Shown: positions 36,085-44,043 of the stretch, in pieces
Position numbering within the stretch: the first letter of the stretch is position 1
Layout: each line of letters begins with the position of its first letter
NCBI GenBank assembly: GCA_002344965.1
Contig: DDUU01000057.1
Span: 1 to 64,000 of the forward strand
From: Candidatus Tepidiaquacellales bacterium UBA2330
GTDB lineage: Bacteria > Bacteroidota > Ignavibacteria > Tepidaquicellales > Tepidaquicellaceae
Length of the DNA stretch: 64,000 nucleotides
Reading direction: 5' to 3'
Made by a program: the position numbers and the translations under genes
The notes under the pieces: generated by a model
What the model saw: only the letters and a program-made list of their open reading frames with translations
Told to the model about the DNA's origin: nothing
Database searches by the model: none

Positions 36085-36696
36085 ATGAATTATAGTTTTT
36101 CAGCAAAAGAAATGTTTTTGATATGTAAACTTGCATCATATATCGCATTAGATGATTTAAAAAGTACCGGGAAAATATTCCGAAAAGCAAAAAAGTTAAG
36201 TGTCAATCCCGATAAAACATACGAAGCTATTTTGCAGTCTCATCTTTTCTGCGGATTTCCGGCTGCTATCGAGGCTTTGAAAATATTCTCTAATCATTTC
36301 CCTGAATTTATTCCTAAAATTCAAAAAAATGACATTGATTTATTTAATGCCCGGGGTAATCACAACTGTAAATTAATTTATAAAAATAACTTTAAAAAGT
36401 TATTATCTAATATGTCTAAGCTCAGCCCGGATTTAAAAAACTGGATGATCAGTGACGGATACGGTAAAGTGATGGGAAGAAAAGGCCTTAATTTATTAGA
36501 GCGTGAATTTATAAATATATCTGTTCTTTGCACAAGGTATTATGAAAATCAATTACATTCTCATTTAAGAGGTTGTCTGAATCTCGGATGTGATCCGGTA
36601 ATGGTAAGAATGATTTTGGAAGAATTAACTGAAACAGCGGGTAAGTATAATATTAAAAAAGCTATAAAGTTGTTTGATTCGATTGTTAAAAAGTAG
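36085..36696 (+). CDS. carboxymuconolactone decarboxylase (AhpD-like) family protein
   Basis: A 203-aa all-helical protein with two CMD-type modules. Visible are HLFCGFPAAIEALKIF (about 52-67) and the later HLRGCLNLGCDPVMVRMIL (about 159-178) that match the CMD core; a canonical CxxC active pair is not seen as such, only the single Cys in each helix. AhpD-like peroxide defence or a role with thiols is possible. It begins 3 bases from the start of the LptF/G gene and is followed by a 180-base gap to nuoK. Confidence 0.75.
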   Translation: MNYSFSAKEMFLICKLASYIALDDLKSTGKIFRKAKKLSVNPDKTYEAILQSHLFCGFPAAIEALKIFSNHFPEFIPKIQKNDIDLFNARGNHNCKLIYKNNFKKLLSNMSKLSPDLKNWMISDGYGKVMGRKGLNLLEREFINISVLCTRYYENQLHSHLRGCLNLGCDPVMVRMILEELTETAGKYNIKKAIKLFDSIVKK

Positions 36697-36885
36697 TTAA
36701 CAATGGAAAGAAATGTTATATAATATATATTATGTAAAGTTATTGATATATTAATAAGTTATTGACAATACATCACTTTTAAATCGTCTCCCCTTCCGTA
36801 AAAGATACTTCCAAGCAATCAGATTTTTTAGAAAATGAATTAAAGTATGTTTTTTTTATAGATTATATTAATTAATTTGCAAACT

Positions 36886-37188
36886 ATGATTGAAATAAAT
36901 TATTACTTATTAGTCAGCGCTGTGTTATTCAGCATTGGCGTTATTGGAGTTTTAGTCAGAAGAAACGCTATCATAATATTCATGTGCATTGAGTTAATGT
37001 TAAATTCAATTAACCTGACACTTGTAGCCTTTTCTTCATTTTTAGGAAATATTAACGGACAAATATTTGTGTTTATTGTAATGACCGTAGCCGCAGCCGA
37101 AGCTGCTATCGGACTTGCAATAATAATATCTATGTTTCGCAATAAAGAATCTCTGAATATTGATGAGATTAATATCCTTAAATGGTAA
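36886..37188 (+). CDS. nuoK: NADH-quinone oxidoreductase subunit K
   Basis: Membrane-arm subunit of complex I with three helices, 100 aa from the ATG at 36886 (a TTG at 36877 is a less likely start). The conserved glutamates of the proton path appear in FMCIELMLNSINLTLVAF and TVAAAEAAIGLAI. It is followed by nuoL after 24 bases; no other nuo gene is adjacent on the upstream side. The 180-base leader is AT-rich, with a direct repeat AAGTTATTGA at 36737 and 36756. Confidence 0.94.
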   Translation: MIEINYYLLVSAVLFSIGVIGVLVRRNAIIIFMCIELMLNSINLTLVAFSSFLGNINGQIFVFIVMTVAAAEAAIGLAIIISMFRNKESLNIDEINILKW

Positions 37189-37212
37189 ACACTTTAAATC
37201 AAATCCGTTTAA

Positions 37213-39126
37213 ATGACTGATTTATTCTACCTCGTTACTATCCTGCCGTTAGCAGGTTTTCTTATTAATGGTTTGTTCGGAAGCAAAATTAAGAATGAAA
37301 AATTAATAGGCACTATTTCTACATTTGCTGTCTTTATACCTTTTGTAATAGCCGCAATACAATTTTCTGAGCTTTTAAATTTAGCGCCGGAATCCAGAAG
37401 TATTCTGATTACTTATTATGAATGGATTGCTGCCGGCAGCTTTAAAGTAAATGTCTCTTATCTCATAGATCCCCTTTCCATAATCATGGTGCTTGTTGTA
37501 ACCGGAATAGGTACTCTTATACATATTTATTCAATTGGTTATATGCATGGCGATAGGGCTTTTGCAAAATTTTTCGCATATCTGAATCTCTTCATTTTTG
37601 CAATGTTGAATCTTGTACTCGCTGATAATCTTTTGTTAATATTTTTTGGCTGGGAAGGCGTTGGTTTGTGTTCTTATTTTCTGATTGGTTTCTGGTATGA
37701 GCAAAAATTTACTGGTGATGCAGCGAAGAAAGCATTTATTGTTAACAGGATAGGAGATTTTGGGTTTATGATCGCAATGTTTTTTATTTTCACAAACTTC
37801 AATACTCTCGAAATATCTAAATTTATAGATGGTCTTGCCGGGTATCAAATCGGAGATACTTTACTTCTTACGATCGCGCTGCTTCTGTTACTCGGAGCTG
37901 CGGGTAAGTCTGCGCAGATTCCATTATACGTATGGCTTCCGGATGCAATGGCAGGTCCTACTCCTGTTTCCGCACTTATTCACGCCGCTACGATGGTTAC
38001 AGCGGGAGTATATCTACTTGCAAGGACTTCACTTTTATATGCAATGTCTCCGCTGGCATCTCAGATAGTTTTTGCAGTCGGTCTTCTGACTGCTTTATTT
38101 GCTTCGACAATTGCTTTACGACAATATGATATAAAGAAAGTTCTTGCATATTCGACGGTATCTCAACTTGGATTTATGTTTATTGCGATAGGAATCGGAG
38201 CTTACTGGATTGCTATTTTTCATCTTATTACTCACGCATTTTTCAAAGGTCTGTTGTTTTTAGGCAGCGGATCTGTAATTCACGGAATGCATCATGAACA
38301 GGATATAAGACAAATGGGAGGTCTTAAATCCAAAATGAAAATTACTTACTATACTTTTTTAATAGGATCTCTCGCAATAGCCGGTATTCCTCCCCTTTCG
38401 GGTTTCTTCAGTAAAGACCTGATTGTATTTGATACATATATTGCTTTCGGAATTCCGTTTGTTGTTTTAGCTCTTACAGGAGCTGCGATGACTTCATATT
38501 ATATGTTCAGAATGGTTTCACTTACTTTTTACGGCAAACCACGATATAATGAAAATAATCTTCATCCTCATGAGTCTCCTTCTTCAATGACAGTTCCGCT
38601 GATTATTCTTGCTGTATTATCAGTTATAGGCGGTTTTATAGGTCTTCCGGGATTATATGGTTTTCCGAATTTGCTTAAAGACTGGCTTGCTCCGGTTTTT
38701 GCTAAATCAATTGTTATTCTTGAAACACTACATCCTCATACTGAACATTCGTTAACAGCTGAACTAGTCATTATTGCTGTTTCAGTTCTTATATCTGTAA
38801 TTGCAATTACTATTGCCGTAAAACGATATTCCAATAAAGAAAAGTTTGAAGAGTTTACCGGATTTAATAAAGTTCTTGAAAATAAATACTATGTGGATGA
38901 AGCTTATGATAAAGTTATTGTAAATCCTATCGAAAAGACTTCCGAGAAATTTCTTTGGAATATCTTTGATATAAAAATTATAGACGGTGCAGTAAACGGA
39001 ATAGCGAGGTATGTTTCCAATATCAGTTTTGACTGGAGAAGAATTCAGACAGGCGTGATTCAGGATTATGCAGGAATCTCTGTTGCAGGGATCATAATAA
39101 TTCTACTTTACCTTCTGATTATGTGA
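37213..39126 (+). CDS. nuoL: NADH-quinone oxidoreductase subunit L
   Basis: Antiporter-like proton-pumping subunit of complex I, 637 aa, about 14-16 membrane helices. Family motifs: GWEGVGLCSYFLIGFWY, KAFIVNRIGDFGF, TPVSALIHAATMVTAGVYLLAR (core ALIHAATMVTAG), HLITHAFFKGLLFLGSGSVIHGMH (core THAFFKGLLFLG). The C-terminal amphipathic helix is present. It lies after nuoK and ends at a strong bidirectional terminator. NuoM and NuoN are not downstream: the next gene is on the other strand. Confidence 0.97.
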   Translation: MTDLFYLVTILPLAGFLINGLFGSKIKNEKLIGTISTFAVFIPFVIAAIQFSELLNLAPESRSILITYYEWIAAGSFKVNVSYLIDPLSIIMVLVVTGIGTLIHIYSIGYMHGDRAFAKFFAYLNLFIFAMLNLVLADNLLLIFFGWEGVGLCSYFLIGFWYEQKFTGDAAKKAFIVNRIGDFGFMIAMFFIFTNFNTLEISKFIDGLAGYQIGDTLLLTIALLLLLGAAGKSAQIPLYVWLPDAMAGPTPVSALIHAATMVTAGVYLLARTSLLYAMSPLASQIVFAVGLLTALFASTIALRQYDIKKVLAYSTVSQLGFMFIAIGIGAYWIAIFHLITHAFFKGLLFLGSGSVIHGMHHEQDIRQMGGLKSKMKITYYTFLIGSLAIAGIPPLSGFFSKDLIVFDTYIAFGIPFVVLALTGAAMTSYYMFRMVSLTFYGKPRYNENNLHPHESPSSMTVPLIILAVLSVIGGFIGLPGLYGFPNLLKDWLAPVFAKSIVILETLHPHTEHSLTAELVIIAVSVLISVIAITIAVKRYSNKEKFEEFTGFNKVLENKYYVDEAYDKVIVNPIEKTSEKFLWNIFDIKIIDGAVNGIARYVSNISFDWRRIQTGVIQDYAGISVAGIIIILLYLLIM

Positions 39127-39146
39127 CAGGTTTTTTTGAAACAAAA

Positions 39147-39178
39147 AAAAGGGATTATAATAATTTATAATCCCTTTT
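39147..39178. terminator. bidirectional terminator between nuoL and cytochrome gene
   Basis: A perfect 14-bp stem (AAAAGGGATTATAA / TTATAATCCCTTTT) with a 4-base loop, flanked by A- and T-runs. It lies between the convergent nuoL (plus) and dihaem cytochrome (minus) genes and can end both. Confidence 0.9.
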
Positions 39179-39193
39179 CAGTTTCAGAAATTT

Positions 39194-39976
39194 TTACTTT
39201 CCGTTGATCTTTAGAATATGAGCAGAAATATCTGCAATGTCCTGATTTGAAAGTAAATTTAATTTATAAAATGGCATAGCGCCGTCTCCGAATCTTACAT
39301 TATATGTAATTGATTTTACATTTCCGTCAAAGTCTTCAATTATAGAAGGGACTTTTTTAACTGACGCATTTTCTCCGTGACATAATCCGCACGCATTGTT
39401 AAATAAATTTTCACCATTAACCGGGTCACCTGTAAGTTTAAGTATCTCAGCCTGTTCGGTCTTTAATTTTGCTCTATCCTCTTGCGGTAAAGCTATAGTT
39501 TCATATGTAACTTCTGATTGTGTATCATTTGTATCTAATGATGCATAATATCCGTTAAGGAGTTCGATCTGCTCAGGAGTCATAGGAGTTTTCATTTTCA
39601 TATAAGCTTCCCAGCAAAGTGTTGCTCCTCCTGCAGTTTTCTTAACATCGTCACCTGTAAATTTTCCGAGATATGTAGATTTTCTTTTATCAGCGCCTTT
39701 TATATCTGAAAAATATTTTGTCAGCGGTCTGTCGGAATTAGTACCGTCGCCATGACAATCAGCGCAGGCAATATTATTTGAACTTGATTTCATATAAAAG
39801 AAATCTTTTCCGGGAGAACTTTTAGTATCTGCTGTCCCGGAAACTGTATCCTTTTTTGAAGTATCAGTTTTTGTCTCAGGCACTTTTTCATCAGATCCGC
39901 ATCCTGAAATTAAAATTAATGCTGCTGCTGCAATTGTGTAAAAAATCCGGATAGTTTTGAGATTCAATAAATGCAT
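39194..39976 (-). CDS. dihaem c-type cytochrome lipoprotein
   Basis: A 260-aa periplasmic or surface lipoprotein with lipobox LISGC (Cys26). Two covalent haem sites: CADCH (71-75) and CGLCH (196-200), the second followed by GDGAMPFYKL with a likely axial Met234. A Ser/Thr/Lys-rich linker follows the lipobox. It should transfer electrons in respiration, but no oxidase or reductase partner is next to it. It shares the terminator at 39147 with nuoL. Confidence 0.85.
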   Translation of the reverse strand: MHLLNLKTIRIFYTIAAAALILISGCGSDEKVPETKTDTSKKDTVSGTADTKSSPGKDFFYMKSSSNNIACADCHGDGTNSDRPLTKYFSDIKGADKRKSTYLGKFTGDDVKKTAGGATLCWEAYMKMKTPMTPEQIELLNGYYASLDTNDTQSEVTYETIALPQEDRAKLKTEQAEILKLTGDPVNGENLFNNACGLCHGENASVKKVPSIIEDFDGNVKSITYNVRFGDGAMPFYKLNLLSNQDIADISAHILKINGK

Positions 39977-40015
39977 AAATATTTTTTATTTTTAGTTTAA
40001 CAAAGATACTAAATA

Positions 40016-40831
40016 TTATTTGGATTTTCCCAATAAAATACTTATTCCGATATTTATATTCCAGAAGTCAATATTTTTTTTCCTGCCTTCCACTTCCTGA
40101 AAACCTTTAGAAGGATCCGAAAGATTAGTATAAAAACTTCCTTCATCATCATTTATAGAAAGATTGTCAACGTCACTTTCAAGCCTGTCGCTGTATCCGC
40201 TGTTTACATTCTTAAACAAAAGATTACTGAGGTGATAACTTCCTCCTAATATCAGTGAATATTCTTCATTCAGTTTATAAGTCATTCCTGCTCCCGCCTT
40301 AACTCCCATTCTGAATGAATCAGAAAAGTATGTTCTGAAAATATCATTCTTCGTATATGACATACTTAAAAAATTTAATGTCATTTGAGAATTTGCATAA
40401 ACAGATAAAGCTTTTCCCAGCGAAGGGTTTGTACCGATTCCAAGTCCAAGTGTAGTTCCGGAAAAAGAATTGTCATATGTTACGGGTACTACCACATTGT
40501 TTTGTCTTGTAATACCTAATATGCTTTGCTTGAATGCATTCATGAAAGTATATTCACCGGAAAAAATTAAATTCAGGAGCCGCTTTTGATCAAACGGAAA
40601 CACGATATTTCCTGTAATGCTGATGCCGGTAGAATTTCCGTAATTATTTTTTACAAAATCCTCACTTATGTTATAGTATCCTGAATCCGAAACTGTAATA
40701 AAATCCCCTTTCATATCCGAGCCAGGCATACTTACTCCGAAATTTATTTCAAGATAAGGTATTTTTTGTGAGAAAATTCCTTCAGGATTAACAAATAAAA
40801 CTGTGAATAAAAAAAATATAATAAGTTTCAA
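40016..40831 (-). CDS. predicted outer-membrane beta-barrel protein
   Basis: A 271-aa protein with signal peptide (about 1-21, ending IFSQ) and a chain of short amphipathic strands (for example RMGVKAGAGMTYKLN, NINIGISIL), ending in ILLGKSK. It is a paralog of the gene directly before it (LxEINFGVSMPGSDMKGD versus TVSLGLSNPNDELRGD; FRMGVKAGAG versus FRMGVNFNAG). Function unknown. TTG start, one base after the upstream gene. Confidence 0.6.
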   Translation of the reverse strand: MKLIIFFLFTVLFVNPEGIFSQKIPYLEINFGVSMPGSDMKGDFITVSDSGYYNISEDFVKNNYGNSTGISITGNIVFPFDQKRLLNLIFSGEYTFMNAFKQSILGITRQNNVVVPVTYDNSFSGTTLGLGIGTNPSLGKALSVYANSQMTLNFLSMSYTKNDIFRTYFSDSFRMGVKAGAGMTYKLNEEYSLILGGSYHLSNLLFKNVNSGYSDRLESDVDNLSINDDEGSFYTNLSDPSKGFQEVEGRKKNIDFWNINIGISILLGKSK

Positions 40832-40832
40832 A

Positions 40833-41735
40833 TCAGAAAAAATAATTGAATTGTTTATACCCTGATGTTTTAGGAGAAGTTTTCTTTTTAGGTTTGTCAG
40901 AAAACAAATTTATGTTCACTCCGATATACGCAGTACCCCAGTTTATTTTTTTCTCTTTAGAAGGAAAATAATTATACGCCTCCCCTATCGGATAATATAT
41001 ATTTGAAATGTATCTGCCTTCATCGTCATTAAGGTTAGCGCTTTTGGAACCCCATTCAATAAACCCGTCTCGTTCGGTTTCTTTATAAATTAAATTCGCC
41101 ATATCATACTTTAATCCCGCCACTATACCGAAATTACTGTTTACTTTCACTTCAATGCCTGCATTGAAATTAACTCCCATTCTGAAACTGCTGAGCTCTA
41201 CGTTATTCGAATCATTAATGCCGGTTACTCTTGTCAGCTGAGCTGAGAGAAAATTAAAATTAAAATTGGCATTAAAAAAAGGAGAGACGATATTGGTAAA
41301 AGATGTCGGAGCAACTTCCAGACCTAATCCGATTGCAAAGTTATTAAAGTCATAGTTATATTCCACAGGTCTTTGCTGATAGGTGTTGTTAATAAATTTT
41401 ACCAGCGTGGTTCCAGACTTACGTGACTGAAAAGTATTGAAATTATTATAAGACATAGACAATACTCCTCTGGTAATAGAATATTTATCAAAATTAATTT
41501 TTATAGCGCCCGCCATTTGAAACCCAATCTGACCTCCGAGATGTGATGAAAATAAGCTGGAATCAATAAAAATATTTCCAAGAGTATCATAACTGACATA
41601 ATCATCCCCGCGCAGTTCATCATTTGGATTGGAAAGTCCTAATGATACAGTTAGTACAGGTTTGTCAAACTGGGAGTATGCGTTGTTCAAATTCAGAAAC
41701 ACTAAAATAAAAAAGATTAGAATAATTATTTTCAT
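40833..41735 (-). CDS. predicted outer-membrane beta-barrel protein (paralog)
   Basis: A 300-aa exported protein with signal peptide (about 1-21, ending AYSQ) and beta-barrel-like strands such as FAIGLGLEVAP and FRMGVNFNAGIEVKVN. It is clearly related to the next gene (same order of segments, same NDDEG motif before the last strands). It ends with a basic tail KKKTSPKTSGYKQ before NYFF. No partner or substrate can be given. Confidence 0.6.
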   Translation of the reverse strand: MKIIILIFFILVFLNLNNAYSQFDKPVLTVSLGLSNPNDELRGDDYVSYDTLGNIFIDSSLFSSHLGGQIGFQMAGAIKINFDKYSITRGVLSMSYNNFNTFQSRKSGTTLVKFINNTYQQRPVEYNYDFNNFAIGLGLEVAPTSFTNIVSPFFNANFNFNFLSAQLTRVTGINDSNNVELSSFRMGVNFNAGIEVKVNSNFGIVAGLKYDMANLIYKETERDGFIEWGSKSANLNDDEGRYISNIYYPIGEAYNYFPSKEKKINWGTAYIGVNINLFSDKPKKKTSPKTSGYKQFNYFF

Positions 41736-41745
41736 ACTGTTTTTT

Positions 41746-42465
41746 CTATTTTATTAATATTTGACTGAGTGCCGCAATTGCTGCAGTTTCAGCTCTTAAT
41801 TTTCTTTTGCCTAAAGACTTTATCTGCCAGTTGCTGTTTTTCAATATCTGTATTTCCTCTTTACTGAATCCGCCTTCCGGTCCGGTCAGCAATATTACTT
41901 TGTCAGATGATATGTCAAATTTATATTTATCCGTATCTTCTGAAAACTCATATAATACAATTTTGTTTTTCTCATCCCTGCAAAGTTCATTAAGCTCATT
42001 TAAAGATAATGTTTTTTTTAAAACAGGTTTAAAACATCTCTGCGACTGCCCCATTGCAGAGATTATAATTTTTTCAAATCGTTCCCTCTTATTTCCGCTG
42101 AACTCATTTTTAGATACAGTAAACTGCGTCATAACAGGTATAACTGAATTTACTCCAAGCTCAACGGCTTTTTCCAAAGCAAATTCAAACCGTGTCATAT
42201 TTCTTAAAAGGGAAAGACAAAGTGTTAAATTAATTTCCGGTTCATTTAAATCCGTTTCCTTTTTCTCAATTGCGCATACAATTTCATTTCTCCCTATCTC
42301 AGTAATTATACATTGATAGATATTTTTTTTACCGTCAGTTATAAAAACGGTATCGCCGGTTTTTTTCCGCAGCACTTTAGCGAGATGCTTAAATTCGAAA
42401 TCTCTTAAATAAAGTCTATTTTCAGATTCAAAAATATTTTCAGAAGGTGTATAATAAAATTCCAT
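41746..42465 (-). CDS. rsmE: 16S rRNA (uracil1498-N3)-methyltransferase
   Basis: SPOUT-fold methyltransferase acting on U1498 of the decoding site. At 239 aa it is normal. It has a PUA-like N-terminal domain (HLAKVLRKKTGDTVFITDG) and the SAM knot LLTGPEGGFSKEEI (about 192-205) with the final SLGKRKLRAETAAIAALS. It lies 3 bases after the Omp85 gene and 10 bases before the outer-membrane pair, so it is part of an envelope gene run. Confidence 0.95.
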   Translation of the reverse strand: MEFYYTPSENIFESENRLYLRDFEFKHLAKVLRKKTGDTVFITDGKKNIYQCIITEIGRNEIVCAIEKKETDLNEPEINLTLCLSLLRNMTRFEFALEKAVELGVNSVIPVMTQFTVSKNEFSGNKRERFEKIIISAMGQSQRCFKPVLKKTLSLNELNELCRDEKNKIVLYEFSEDTDKYKFDISSDKVILLTGPEGGFSKEEIQILKNSNWQIKSLGKRKLRAETAAIAALSQILIK

Positions 42466-42468
42466 AAG

Positions 42469-44040
42469 TCAGAATGCAGCGTCAAGATCAAAAACAACAG
42501 ACGGAAAAAGTTTATTGTCCTGCTGTCTCAGACTGAAATCCGTCCTCCCGATAAAACCAAACGGAAGAATAAAATTCAAACCTACTCCGTAACCGCTGTG
42601 AAATTGAGTTTTAAAAAAATTACTGTTCTTATTCCAGACTCCGCCGATATCATAAAATAAAGTAGCAAATAATCCGAATTTATAATTCAGATTTTTAAGA
42701 GCGGAAACTGATCTTACAATTGGAAGTTTTTTCCCGTGCAGATAAAATGGGTTTATAACAGGTATGCGAAACTCATTAAAGACGCCGAATTTGTTTTCAC
42801 CTTCAAATACATTTCTTTTGTATCCACGGATCAGATCGTTGTATCCGAAAAATTCCCTCATATATGTAGGTACGTTTCCGCCGAATGTAATTGTAGAAAA
42901 AGTTCTGTTTGAAAATGTAATAAATCTGTCATTACTCATTTCGATCGGAATAAATTTTTTCATCTCCAGATATATTCTGTTAAAATCCATTGTCCTGCCG
43001 AATCCTATTTTTTCATATTCAAATGAATAATAAGAACCTGACAAAGTATATTCGTATGAATCTCTTGTATCATATTTTGAGAAAATGCCAAATGTAAAAT
43101 AACTGTCTTTGCCGTCAGCTGAAACAGTTCTTCCCGGCTGATAAGGATCTGACTCAATCAGATTATATTTTAAAGTTGATGATACGGAAAAATTTCTGTC
43201 AAAATATTTTCCGAATTTATAAGATGCGCTGAAATTATAATTTACAAAATTACTGTCAGGATCAGGTATAGTGCTGGAACCTGTTTCATTAAGCGCCTGA
43301 AGACTTCTGTTATAATTTTTTGAATATCTTAAAGATACTGATGAAAAGTAACGGGCTTTTGCACCTATCCAAGGCACGGAATAACTCAGCCCTACAAATG
43401 GTTCATAACCTATACCGAAATTAAAATTCAGTGTTTCATTTCTGCCCCTGAAATTAAACCATCTCAGATTTAATCCTGCCCAGAATTTTGAAAACTGCCC
43501 GTCTCTAAAGCCACCCTGCGGAATCGGAAGGATATAAAACTTTTCCTCAAGCATAAACATTAAGTCAACTTTATTTGCTGAATCGGTCGGAATCGGAAGC
43601 ACATCAACTTTATTAAACAGACCGAGCTTGTTTAAATTTATAATATCCTGCTCAAGCTGTTTCAGATCAAGTATTGTATTTTCACGAAGACTTATTTCCC
43701 TGGTAATAATATCATCCTGAGTTACTTCATTTCCGACAATTAAAATTTTACCGATCCTTATCTCCGGCAAAAGATATTCAACACCAGCGGCTGAATCTAA
43801 AACTGCGTTGGTGTTATTAACAGAATCGCTTCGGTTTGTATCTATTTTATCTTTATCGTAAAAGATCTTAACAGAGTCTTTAATTAAATTGACTGAATCA
43901 ACGGATGCTGAAGAATCTGAAATATCTGAGACTGTAATAAAGGTATTTATATTTTCTGAAATGATAATATTAATTTCTTTCGAATGCCCGTCCGCCGTAT
44001 ATAAAAGCGACATACAAAAAAAAATATAATAGTATTTCAT
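42469..44040 (-). CDS. Omp85/BamA-TamA-family outer-membrane protein
   Basis: A 523-aa protein with signal peptide, an acidic linker, a single POTRA domain (about 95-168, IRIGKILIVGNEVTQDDI to VDLMFMLEEKF) and a C-terminal 16-strand-type barrel that ends in Phe (FDLDAAF), the usual beta-signal. One POTRA is fewer than the five of BamA, so a TamA-like or patatin-associated Omp85 role is more likely than the essential BamA. The DUF2723 gene is 3 bases upstream. Confidence 0.85.
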   Translation of the reverse strand: MKYYYIFFCMSLLYTADGHSKEINIIISENINTFITVSDISDSSASVDSVNLIKDSVKIFYDKDKIDTNRSDSVNNTNAVLDSAAGVEYLLPEIRIGKILIVGNEVTQDDIITREISLRENTILDLKQLEQDIINLNKLGLFNKVDVLPIPTDSANKVDLMFMLEEKFYILPIPQGGFRDGQFSKFWAGLNLRWFNFRGRNETLNFNFGIGYEPFVGLSYSVPWIGAKARYFSSVSLRYSKNYNRSLQALNETGSSTIPDPDSNFVNYNFSASYKFGKYFDRNFSVSSTLKYNLIESDPYQPGRTVSADGKDSYFTFGIFSKYDTRDSYEYTLSGSYYSFEYEKIGFGRTMDFNRIYLEMKKFIPIEMSNDRFITFSNRTFSTITFGGNVPTYMREFFGYNDLIRGYKRNVFEGENKFGVFNEFRIPVINPFYLHGKKLPIVRSVSALKNLNYKFGLFATLFYDIGGVWNKNSNFFKTQFHSGYGVGLNFILPFGFIGRTDFSLRQQDNKLFPSVVFDLDAAF

Positions 44041-44043
44041 TTA

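Noticed and set aside
36737..36765. Direct repeat AAGTTATTGA before nuoK as a regulator site
   Set aside because: Only two copies in very AT-rich DNA; no palindrome or known motif.
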